A stretch of 35,835 nucleotides of DNA. It comes from Nitrospira sp. GTDB taxonomy: Bacteria; Nitrospirota; Nitrospiria; Nitrospirales; Nitrospiraceae. How positions within the stretch are numbered: the first letter of the stretch is position 1; each line of letters starts with the position of its first letter. The position numbers and the translations under genes are program-made. The notes below the pieces were generated by a model. It did not search any database, was not told the DNA's origin, and saw only the letters and a list, made by a program, of their open reading frames with translations. Below are positions 8,814 to 17,800 of the stretch, piece by piece. Where the stretch lies: assembly GCA_005116895.1 (NCBI GenBank), contig SWDO01000001.1:65398-101232 (forward strand), in the 5' to 3' direction.

Positions 8814-8935
8814 CAAGATGCTGAAAACGGCCGCCAGCCTTGTTCTCGCATCGTTCAGAGGCTCAACGTACCAAGGCGTACGCCTCACCTCTTCACTCGC
8901 TGAGGTCTCGCTGGACAGCCGTTTTGAGCATCTTG
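8814..8935. repeat. 122-bp imperfect palindromic intergenic element
   Basis: The element starts right after the trxA stop. Its outer arms (caagatgctgaaaac... and ...gttttgagcatcttg) are inverted copies of about 25 nt with few mismatches. An inner hairpin is centred on gaggc...gcctc near 8862-8890. It could act as a bidirectional terminator for trxA or be a non-autonomous, REP/MITE-like repeat; from memory, similar palindromes recur between genes in Nitrospira genomes. No coding capacity was seen in it. Confidence 0.6.
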
Positions 8936-9029
8936 TCTGCTGTCACTGATACTTTTCAGGTGGCATGGGCCATTTTGAGTGCCCCGAGGTGTCGTCTGCT
9001 ATTAGCTAGGCTTTGCCTCTGTTGCAGCT

Positions 9030-10709
9030 ATGCTGACTGAGCTGCGTATTACGAATTTTGCTGTGATCGAACAACTGAGTCTGCACATGGACTCAGGATT
9101 TGCCGTGTTGACTGGAGAGACCGGGACCGGTAAGTCGTTATTAATCGATGCAGTGGCGCTTCTTGTCGGTGGGCGAGCCTCAAGCGAGCAAATTCGTTTC
9201 GGTGAAGACGAAGCCCAACTTGAAGCGTCCTTTGAGATTCCGCTCACGCATCCTCTTCTTCAACAGCTGCGGGCCAAAGAAGTCCTTGGCCCACACGATT
9301 CTCAACTCATCATTCGACGCATCATTGCACGCTCAGGAAGAAACCGGGTGTATCTGAACGGAATCCTTAGCCCTGTCCATGTGCTGGAGGAGTTCGCTGG
9401 TACGCTTGTCGATATCCATGGCCAGCATGACCAGCAATCGCTTCTATCCAGCTCCGCTCAGCTTGAGGTTCTGGATGCCTTTGGTCGTCTGTTGGAACTG
9501 CGATCCCAATATCAATCAAGCCATCGTGAGTTAGTGAGTTCTCGTGAGAAACGCACTGCGCTTGCCATCTCGCTCCAACAGCGGGCACAGCAAGAAGACC
9601 TGTTGAGTTTTCAGCAGGAGGAATTGGATGAGGCTGCCTGCCGTTTGGGGGAGGAAGAGCTGCTACAGGCTGAACGCCATCGGTTGGGGGCGTCTCGGCG
9701 TCTGACTGAATTGGCATCGGAAGCTCAGGAACGAATTCAGGGCGATGCGGCCGGTATCTTGGCGAATCTGGTGTCGATGGAGCGCGTGCTAGGAGAGCTC
9801 ACTCAGATCGACCCTGCGATGGGAGGAACAGGTCGGCTCGCGTCCGAAGCCAAAGTGCTTCTGAAAGAAGTCGCCGATTCCCTTCGCGGGTATGCCGAGG
9901 GGCTAGACGCAGATCCTCAGCGACTCAGTGCGATTGAAGATCGTTTGGCTGTCATCCAGAAGATGAAAAAGAAATACGGGGGGACGATTGAAGCCGTTCT
10001 AGAGACTCAGGATCGAGTTAAACAAGAGCTAGGCCAACTTCGCGGGGTGGATAGCGAGATCGGTCGATATGATCGTCTTATAACGGAGCAACAACAGAAC
10101 GTTTCGGTATTGGCCAGAGCGCTCTCAGGGAAGCGAACGGAAGCAGCTAAACGCTTGACGAAATTGGTGGATAAAGAGCTCAGTGCGTTGAAAATGGGAT
10201 CGGTACGGTTTCTGGTCCAAGTTATGCCTTCGTGGCCTGACAAAATGTACGGTTCTGATGGTGCCGATCGTGTCGAGTTTCAGCTGTCGACTAATGCAGG
10301 TGAGCCGTTGAAACCGATATCTCGAGTGGCATCGGGCGGTGAGCTCTCGCGGGTGATGCTGGCGTTGAAATCCGTCCTTGCTGATGTCGATCACGTGCCG
10401 GTCTTAATCTTCGATGAGATCGATACGGGGGTGGGAGGAGCGGTCGCAGCCACGATTGGGAAACGGCTACGGGAGTTGGGTCGCTACCATCAAGTGCTAT
10501 GCATCACGCATCTCCCGCAGGTCGCCTCTCAAGCCCAGCATCATTTCTCTGTCGAAAAGTTGGAGGTCAAGGGGCGGACGGTGGCGACGGTGCGTTTGTT
10601 GACTGGCATAAGTCGCGAGGGTGAAATTGCGCGCATGCTCGGTGGGGAGCGAATCACTGCAAAGACTCGATCTGCAGCGGCGGAGTTGATCGCCGGAACG
10701 CATGAATAG
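9030..10709 (+). CDS. recN: DNA repair protein RecN
   Basis: RecN is an SMC-like ATPase that acts on double-strand breaks. The Walker A motif GETGTGKS is at 29-36. The RecN-typical DIHGQHDQQSLL is at about 127-138. A long helical, coiled-coil middle (about 150-390) carries many Gln, Glu and Arg. The ABC signature SGGELSR is at 434-440 and Walker B VLIFDE at 457-462, followed by DTGVGG. Length (559) is normal. The stop codon is only 1 nt from the stop of the converging gene at 10711. Confidence 0.96.
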   Translation: MLTELRITNFAVIEQLSLHMDSGFAVLTGETGTGKSLLIDAVALLVGGRASSEQIRFGEDEAQLEASFEIPLTHPLLQQLRAKEVLGPHDSQLIIRRIIARSGRNRVYLNGILSPVHVLEEFAGTLVDIHGQHDQQSLLSSSAQLEVLDAFGRLLELRSQYQSSHRELVSSREKRTALAISLQQRAQQEDLLSFQQEELDEAACRLGEEELLQAERHRLGASRRLTELASEAQERIQGDAAGILANLVSMERVLGELTQIDPAMGGTGRLASEAKVLLKEVADSLRGYAEGLDADPQRLSAIEDRLAVIQKMKKKYGGTIEAVLETQDRVKQELGQLRGVDSEIGRYDRLITEQQQNVSVLARALSGKRTEAAKRLTKLVDKELSALKMGSVRFLVQVMPSWPDKMYGSDGADRVEFQLSTNAGEPLKPISRVASGGELSRVMLALKSVLADVDHVPVLIFDEIDTGVGGAVAATIGKRLRELGRYHQVLCITHLPQVASQAQHHFSVEKLEVKGRTVATVRLLTGISREGEIARMLGGERITAKTRSAAAELIAGTHE

Positions 10710-10710
10710 A

Positions 10711-11838
10711 TTAAGCGGCGGGAGCGATCTCTATGGCGCGAGGCGAGACGGGGGAGTCCTTTACGACCTGAACGAAGAGTTCAAGCAACTGCGGGTCAAA
10801 ATGCGTATGAGATTGAAGTGAGATCTGGCGGATTGCGGTATCCAGTGGCAGGGCGATGCGTCCAGGTGCGTCGGCGGTCAGATGATCAAACGTTTGGGCG
10901 ATGCCGACAATACGAGCCAGTAAGGGAATATCCGCGCCTCGGAGTCCATGAGGGTAGCCCTGTCCATCCCATCGCTCGTGGTGGGATGTGATGATTTGCC
11001 TCGCCTCAATTGGCAAACCCAACGGCGCAATCATCCGTGCACCTCTGTCGACGTGTTCCCGACAGAGGGATGCCTCGCCTGACGGAAAGATCTGGTCCTC
11101 TGAGAACCTATATGATGGGAGACTTGTTTTTCCTACATCATGCAGAAAGGCTCCCAAGGCCAACGCTTTTTGCTCGGACACGGTAAGATTGAGTCGGCTA
11201 GCCATCAACGTAGCGTAGAAACTCACTCGGCTCGAATGATTGAGTAATTGGCGGTCTGTGGCTTCCAAAATATCGGACAGGAGTGGAAGCAGGGTCATCT
11301 CGTCTTGCTGCAAAGCATCATGGTTCTGCGGGTGAATGGAAAGCGACGCATATTCCGACTTAACTTTGTCCCATGCACGTGCACTCTCTTCCTCAGAGCC
11401 CCACAGGTCTGATAGTGTTCGAAGGCAGTAGCGAAGAAAGTCGAGTCGGCGCTTCTTGTCCATTGTCTGCTGAATAAGGGTGGTCAGCTCGTTCGCGTTG
11501 AAAGGCTTCAGTAAGTAACCCGCGGCTCCCTGACGGATCCCCTCCATGGCAGACTTTAGGCTCCCGTATCCCGTGACGACAATGACCTCCACGTTGGGGT
11601 GATGGTACTTGATGTCTCTGAGAAGCTCGAGTCCATGACGATCCGGAAGCTTTTGATCGAGTGTGATCAGGTCAATGGGCTCTTGACCGATGACCTCGAG
11701 GGCCATCTTAGCGTTCTCTGCAGACCGAACGTTGCAGAAGGTACGAAGTATGAATTTAAGAGCATCGCGGGGCCCCGCTTCATCATCAACCACGAGGACT
11801 GTCGGTGGTGTTCCTGACTGACGAGAAGTTGTGATCAT
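10711..11838 (-). CDS. response regulator with HD-GYP c-di-GMP phosphodiesterase domain
   Basis: Residues 13-130 are a receiver: acidic pair DD at 18-19, phospho-acceptor D61 and conserved lysine in LLKPF at 111. A linker leads to an HD-GYP domain at about 185-370 with HDVGK (HD 233-234), HHERWDGQGYP (HH 286-287, GYP 294-296) and FDHLT with the last metal ligand near D318. All signature residues are present, so c-di-GMP hydrolysis is predicted, controlled by phosphorylation. It lies 200 nt downstream of the NtrC-type regulator and histidine kinase on the same strand, so the kinase is a plausible partner. Confidence 0.9.
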   Translation of the reverse strand: MITTSRQSGTPPTVLVVDDEAGPRDALKFILRTFCNVRSAENAKMALEVIGQEPIDLITLDQKLPDRHGLELLRDIKYHHPNVEVIVVTGYGSLKSAMEGIRQGAAGYLLKPFNANELTTLIQQTMDKKRRLDFLRYCLRTLSDLWGSEEESARAWDKVKSEYASLSIHPQNHDALQQDEMTLLPLLSDILEATDRQLLNHSSRVSFYATLMASRLNLTVSEQKALALGAFLHDVGKTSLPSYRFSEDQIFPSGEASLCREHVDRGARMIAPLGLPIEARQIITSHHERWDGQGYPHGLRGADIPLLARIVGIAQTFDHLTADAPGRIALPLDTAIRQISLQSHTHFDPQLLELFVQVVKDSPVSPRAIEIAPAA

Positions 11839-12004
11839 ATGTGATACTTACTCCAAGTCACCCTTCAGAGAAGCAATTATCATTCCTTTTCAATCAGTTG
11901 CAAGAAATTTCAATATAGAGTGGTGATGGAATTATGAGCAACTATACGTAGACATCAATAATGGTAGGATACCTATGTTACTAACAGGTCTGTGAGGATA
12001 ATGT

Positions 12005-12046
12005 GTGCATAAGTGTGACATTCTTGTGCATAAGTGTGTCATTCTT
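12005..12046. repeat. 21-nt tandem duplication, two units
   Basis: Two adjacent 21-nt copies (12005-12025 and 12026-12046) differ at one position. Both begin gtgcataagtgtg and end cattctt. The second copy covers the stop codon and last codons of the NtrC-type regulator. It is probably a small local duplication; no function is evident. Confidence 0.6.
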
Positions 12047-13469
12047 GCATGGGTAGGTCTGGCTCTTGGGTCGAGGAATTGTCCGGACGACCGATGCTGA
12101 GGGTGTCCATTCTGTATTTCAGCATCCGTCGGCTAATTCCCAGTAGGTTTGCAGCGTGGGTTTGTACGTAATTGGTCCGTTTCAACGCATCAAGGATAAT
12201 CTCCCGTTCAAACTCCATTACGGCTTTTTCAAGCGACATGCGACCGGCAAGGGTATCGTCTCGAAGTGATGTTGAACGAGAGTCATTCTTGATCAGCGTC
12301 GGCAAATGCTCCGGGGTGATTTGCGCAGCATGTTGGGACCAGATGAACGCCTGCTCGACGAAGTTTTCCAGCTCGCGAACATTGCCAGGCCAAGAATATC
12401 GAGTTAGAAGCTCCAATGCCTCTTTTCCGAATTCGATACGAGGGCGTCGTTCCTCGTCCAGCCGTTTCTCGAGGAAATGTTTGGCCAGGAGGGGAATATC
12501 CTCGCCGCGTTCACGGAGTGGGGGGAGAACGAGCGCAATGACGTTGATGCGGTAGTAGAGGTCTTCTCGAAACTGCGCTTTCCGAACGAGATCATCAAGA
12601 TTCTTGTTCGTCGCCGCCACGATACGAACATCGACCTTGATTGACTGAACACCGCCGATTCTCGTAAATTCTCGCTCTTGGATGACACGCAGGAGCTTCG
12701 CTTGCGTGATCGGACTCAAGTCGCCGATTTCGTCCAGGAACAACGTTCCGGTGTTTGCCAATTCAAACTGTCCGACGCGTCGGGCTGTGGCATCCGTGAA
12801 CGACCCTTTTTCGTGGCCGAAGAGTTCGCTTTCTATGAGCGTTTCGGGCAACGCGGCGCAGTTCAGGGCAATGAAGGGGCGCTCGCGTCGAGAACTGTTG
12901 TAGTGCAAGGCTTTTGCGACTAATTCCTTCCCTGTGCCACTTTCTCCGGTAATCAGCACCGTGGTGCGGCTATCGGCGACCTGCTCGATTTTTGAGTAGA
13001 TCTCTTGCATACCCTGGCTTTTGCCAATCAGATTATGGAAGGCATAACGCTGGACGACTTGAGCCCGCAGCTGCTTGACCTCTTGCTCCAATTCGGAAGA
13101 GTTCAGGGCGCGATCGATGATGATACGGAGCTCATCGACGTCGAACGGTTTTGAGAGATAGTCAGCAGCTCCGAACTTCATGGCGTCGACGGCTGTTTTG
13201 ACAGATTTGGTACCTGTGAGCATGATGACAGGAGTCCTCTTGCTCTCCATACGAAGCGTTTGAAGCACTGCGAGGCCGTCGGTTCCCGGGAGAATGACAT
13301 CGAGGAGGATGAGGTCGGGTTCATCCTTCCGAAACACATCGAGACCCTCCTGTCCATCACATGCCTGGAGAATGTCATAGATCGGTTCGAGAACTATTTT
13401 GAGGGAGGCACGGACTCGGGGATCGTCATCAATCAGCAGAACCCGTTTTCTAACAGCCAAACTTTCCAC
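12039..13469 (-). CDS. sigma54-dependent response regulator (NtrC family)
   Basis: The order is receiver (8-122; DDD at 14-16, phospho-acceptor D57, K107), AAA+ domain (about 145-385) and a Fis-type helix-turn-helix near the C-terminus (LLGISRRMLKYRMD). Walker A GESGTGKE is at 175-182 and Walker B is LFLDEIGD. The sigma54-contact loop reads GSFTDA at 222-227 where GAFTGA is canonical; the Phe-Thr core is kept. It activates RNA polymerase-sigma54 when phosphorylated. GTG 13469 is chosen because AAGGAG (complement of 13475-13480) lies 5 nt upstream. The histidine kinase gene ends 16 nt before it, so the two form a two-component pair. Confidence 0.94.
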   Translation of the reverse strand: MESLAVRKRVLLIDDDPRVRASLKIVLEPIYDILQACDGQEGLDVFRKDEPDLILLDVILPGTDGLAVLQTLRMESKRTPVIMLTGTKSVKTAVDAMKFGAADYLSKPFDVDELRIIIDRALNSSELEQEVKQLRAQVVQRYAFHNLIGKSQGMQEIYSKIEQVADSRTTVLITGESGTGKELVAKALHYNSSRRERPFIALNCAALPETLIESELFGHEKGSFTDATARRVGQFELANTGTLFLDEIGDLSPITQAKLLRVIQEREFTRIGGVQSIKVDVRIVAATNKNLDDLVRKAQFREDLYYRINVIALVLPPLRERGEDIPLLAKHFLEKRLDEERRPRIEFGKEALELLTRYSWPGNVRELENFVEQAFIWSQHAAQITPEHLPTLIKNDSRSTSLRDDTLAGRMSLEKAVMEFEREIILDALKRTNYVQTHAANLLGISRRMLKYRMDTLSIGRPDNSSTQEPDLPMQE

Positions 13470-13485
13470 AAGCGCTCCTTACGTT

Positions 13486-14763
13486 CTAATCTCGATGGGA
13501 GGGAAGATTGATGAGGAAAGTCGTTCCAATCCCTTCCGTGCTCTGAACTTGAATCTCTCCTCGATGCTCCCGAACGATCTGATGAGCGATGGTCAGTCCC
13601 AAACCAGTTCCTTCGTTTATGGTGCTCGCATACTTCGTGGTAAAGAAAGGATCGAAGATATGGTCAAGGTTTTCAGGTGTGATGCCGTGTCCCGTATCCT
13701 CGATCTGTATCTGTATCCACACCTCACCGCCTGCTTTATTTAGCTGAGTGGTCCGTACGCGAAGGGTTCCGTTTTTGTCGCCAATGGCATCCATCGCATT
13801 CAAGAGCAGGTTTAAGAGGACCTGTTTGATTTGCTGCCGATCTAACATGCCACGAGGAAGCTTCGGCGCCAAATCTTTTTCAATCTTGATCCCTCGGCTG
13901 TCGGCCTTCACTTGGATGAAGTACAGGCACGACGAGACGATTTCATTCAGATCCTCATCGGTTAACCGAGGTTCCATGTATCGAGCGTAGTCGAGAATCT
14001 CCTGAATCAACCGTTCAATCCGATTGACGTCCTCGAGCACAATACGGCTGAATTCACCGATAAATTGACTATCATCCTTCCGTTCCGGAGCCAGCTGAAT
14101 GAACGTCTTGATCGACGTCAAAGGGTTTCGGATTTCATGCGCAAAGCCCCCTGCAATGGTTTCCAATGAACGAAGTCGATCAGTTCGCCGCATGAGGACT
14201 TGCGATTGACGAAGGTCCTCGTACAATAGGAACGAGTCGAGCGCATTGGCGGCGCTCTGCGCCATGGCGCTCAGTAGTTCTAAGGTATAGGAGGTGATGA
14301 CCGTGGATTCCATTTGAGATTGAAGGACTACGAAGGCGATCAATCGACCTCGATTCAGGAGCGGGATGGCCAGATTAATGGGAAGTGTGGCGAACTGGGC
14401 ATCCACTGTGTTGTCCAGCAATATCGTGCGTAGGGAGTCGGCCAGCACGGATGAGTCGAGGATGTCCTGGCGATCAGCCAGTTGTTGAACGAGGGGGTGT
14501 TTGAGAGGAACGACGGGAGGCGCGGCTATGAAAGGAGTCGGAGTGGGTACACTCACGAGGTGAAAACATTCTCGCTCACGATCAAGCAGATACAGTAGCC
14601 CTTGGGAGTGCCGGGATGCGTCGGAGAGGCCGGAAAGAATTCGCTCTGCGATGATGGAGAGGCTCGTCGGGTGCCCTATGTCCCGTGCAAATTTCGTGAG
14701 TCGTTGCAGTGACGCTGTGCCTGCCTGATCAGGGTTCGATTGAGGGGCTGCATGATCTGTCAT
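13486..14763 (-). CDS. GAF-domain sensor histidine kinase
   Basis: This is a soluble kinase of 425 residues with no membrane segment. A GAF-like sensor spans about 25-185. The dimerisation/phospho-acceptor domain has FAHEIRNPL with His209, and the ATPase domain has NLLLNAMDA, EDTGHGI and GTGLGL. It should sense a cytoplasmic signal and phosphorylate the downstream NtrC-type regulator (16 nt away) and possibly the receiver-HD-GYP protein. No Shine-Dalgarno sequence is visible before the ATG. Confidence 0.93.
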   Translation of the reverse strand: MTDHAAPQSNPDQAGTASLQRLTKFARDIGHPTSLSIIAERILSGLSDASRHSQGLLYLLDRERECFHLVSVPTPTPFIAAPPVVPLKHPLVQQLADRQDILDSSVLADSLRTILLDNTVDAQFATLPINLAIPLLNRGRLIAFVVLQSQMESTVITSYTLELLSAMAQSAANALDSFLLYEDLRQSQVLMRRTDRLRSLETIAGGFAHEIRNPLTSIKTFIQLAPERKDDSQFIGEFSRIVLEDVNRIERLIQEILDYARYMEPRLTDEDLNEIVSSCLYFIQVKADSRGIKIEKDLAPKLPRGMLDRQQIKQVLLNLLLNAMDAIGDKNGTLRVRTTQLNKAGGEVWIQIQIEDTGHGITPENLDHIFDPFFTTKYASTINEGTGLGLTIAHQIVREHRGEIQVQSTEGIGTTFLINLPSHRD

Positions 14764-14864
14764 GAGTGTGGTGCGCGAAGTTGTATCCGTTTGCGTAGTT
14801 CGTTGTGGTGGAAACGAGTCTACGTATCATCACTAGGTTAGAAGTATACACCCGAAAGGCTGTT

Positions 14865-17800
14865 TCACCCAGCAGATTTGGTCTTCCGTACAACGGCGAG
14901 TAGAAGTTGGTTGTCGAGGACTGGGAAAAACTGGATTGGCCCCGCACCTGCATGAGCCAGTAGACGGGCCAACTCATCCTGCGCATAGATATGCAATAAG
15001 CCATGGCAAATAGCTTCACGCAGACGGCCGAGATAGTGAAGGACGATCTGGGCAGGAGACCCAAATTCATCGTGGTCTTCAGCCTGCAGATGACGGCGAA
15101 ACAGTGTCGAGAGGTCGGTGTGCGATTGAAGACAGGTCACGACGGCCGTTCCGTCCGGATGCAAGACGCGGAGCATCTGTCTGAGACAATGAAGGGGTGA
15201 GGACATGAAGGAGAGTGAGAGATGGCAGAGAATGCGCTCGATCGATCCGTTGGTAAAAGGAAGTGGTGCATTCCAGTCGGTGCACATCCAGCTTGTTGCT
15301 ACCAATTGAGCAGTCGGGACGGCAGCCCTGAGCGTGCCGGGTAGTTCCTTCGCGAATGTATGGAACTGCTGTTCTGCAAGTCTAAGTGATTCATGCGACT
15401 GGTCCGACCCGATGTAGCGGAGCGGGACGGTCGTCCGTTTACTGTGATGCGCCGACCGATAGGCCTGATTGGTCAACATGAGACGGGCGAAGTGTCTTTG
15501 GCCGCAGCCGATATCGAGGACAGTCATGCCTGGTTCAAGAGGAAGAAGCCGGCGATAGAGGTCATTCGTCATGCCCAAATAGTTCGGCAAGTGTTCGAGT
15601 TGAGGCAGGTGGGCCAAATGAGCCCCCCACAAGGCGCTACGTGTGGCCTGCGAGACGTGGTAGCGAAGGCGGATGCGCTCATGCTCCAACTGCCGTTGCT
15701 GGTACACATCGCGGGAGTTCGATTCCTGGCTTTGAGCCAAGGGAGGACGGTCGATCAGAGGAGTTGAGATCAACTGCAAGATCATCTTGAAGGCTTCGGT
15801 ACGACGATCGTCGGCGCCGGACCCTCCGGACAGGTCGGCCGGCACCGATATAACGGGTTGGGTCGTTTCCATGGCACGAATAGGCTCATGTTGAGGGCCG
15901 AAGGTGTCTTCAATGGGACGGTCCTTTCTGGGAGAGGCGAGAATAATTGGTGGAGTGGCCAGTTGAGCAAGGTCAGCCGGTAACGAAGCTAAGTCGACAT
16001 ACCTTCCAGTGATCGCATCGCCGACAAACTGGTCGAAGTTGACATTGAGGCCCCAGAGATTGACCACGCCCCGACGATGGCCTTGCCGGTAGGTTTCAAT
16101 GACATTGGTGCCAGTGATGGTAGAGAGGGCGGTTTCTAGGTCAAGGACAGGATTCAACAAGAAAAGCCGATCAACCGCTTTGCTTTGGGCCATAACTTTC
16201 ATCGCCACTCGCGCAGTAATATCCTCGGCGAGGAGAGTGATTGGAGCGGCGGGCCATGTGGTGTGGACAAGGTCCAGGATGCTCTGGAGATCAGTCTGCA
16301 TGCTGCTTAGAGTGATGTGTAGTAGGGCACTGCCTTCGCTGTGGCCGATATGGTTCGAGTGGTCATAGCGAAGCACGCGCAGATGATTGGCAGCGAGGTA
16401 AAACGAGAGTGGGATGTAATCAGTTTGGGTCGATCCGAATCCCGGGATTACGATGACGATCGGGGTGTCGGGTGACATGTGATGGCGAGCATGGTCGATC
16501 GTCACCGCAATAGCTTGACCGTGCGTATTCCGGCATTCCCATTTGTCGCTGGCGATCACTGGTTGGCTATCTGGATCGGCAAGGTCTAGGGATGAGCCGA
16601 TGTGTTGTGCAATCAAGCGGTTGATTTGCCGTTCTGCAAACGGCGTCAGTTGGGAAAAACGGATGCCGATGCGCTGTCTCGGCTGTGATGGACCCGGTGT
16701 GAGCTTGGATGGAGCGGTAGCATCAGGCGCCAGATGGATAATGCGACCGATTAGAATCGCGTCTGGTGCTTCTGGATTCTGTTGCTTTGGTTGAGTAGGA
16801 GTGCTGATCGAAGAAAAATGAAGCGCCACTACCTCGTCAGTCATTTTCAGGAACGGCTCTGTGAGTAGGCATACACCGCCTCTGCTGAAGTTGGTGACGA
16901 GGCCCAACAGACGTCCGGCTGCAACGCTAGAAGTTTCAATGCGGACCTGCAGCGCGACTCGAACTCTCACGGTCTCACGAGCGTCTGTGCCTGGCGGTCC
17001 CACTTCGGTAAAGGGTGCTGCAAGGTCACCAGTCCTATCCATCAATGGAAGCTGAGCTTCGACAGTTATGGTAGGCGCGCGTACATGCGCTGCGTCAATA
17101 AACGACGCGAGGATCTTCCGTTGGTTCTCATTGAGTACGTTGAACTCGAGTGCAAGACGGGATACTTGCCGCTCGATGTTGGCCTGTCTGGGCAGGGCTC
17201 CTCGGTCATACGCGGTGGCATCCAGTTCCATGATGCTCGCGACTGTCTTCAGGAGCAGGTAGACGGGCTGTTGCTCAAATGATGAGAGGACACCTTCGAC
17301 CTCCAACGAGGCTCCGCTTGGGCTCAGATCCACCATGATACCTTCATGCAGTCGAGTGCCAATGGTAACGCGCGCTGGTAGGCCGACAGCCGTCCGAATG
17401 TATTTGCGGCGCTCAGGCAAAGGCTTCGTTGATTGGGTGAAGGGGAGGGGCGCGGGTGGCAAAGCGTGCGCCGGAGTCTTAAAAATCGCCTCGACAGTGC
17501 GTTTGACTGTGCCGGCTGTCGAAGAAACGGCGGAGGGTACAGGCACAGAGGGACTGTCTAGTAAAGGAGGTCGTTCCACCGGAATCCACACCTTGATCGA
17601 CAGGAAACCGTTGATCGGGGCCTGAAAATCCCAACGGCCTCCGAGCTGTCTGATTACCGCATAGGCCGCAAAGAGATCACCGGTTGTTGTTTGCAGGGGC
17701 GGTTCCTCAACCTCGACCATGATGTCGGTTTCTTGGATGTGAATTTCGAATTCGGTGGCCGACGCTTGTGGAATCTGAGCTGTTTCTTGGTCTACAGGGG

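Noticed and set aside
12005..12046. Two-unit tandem repeat considered as a CRISPR or regulator array
   Set aside because: Units are directly adjacent without spacers, and only two exist; a simple duplication explains it.
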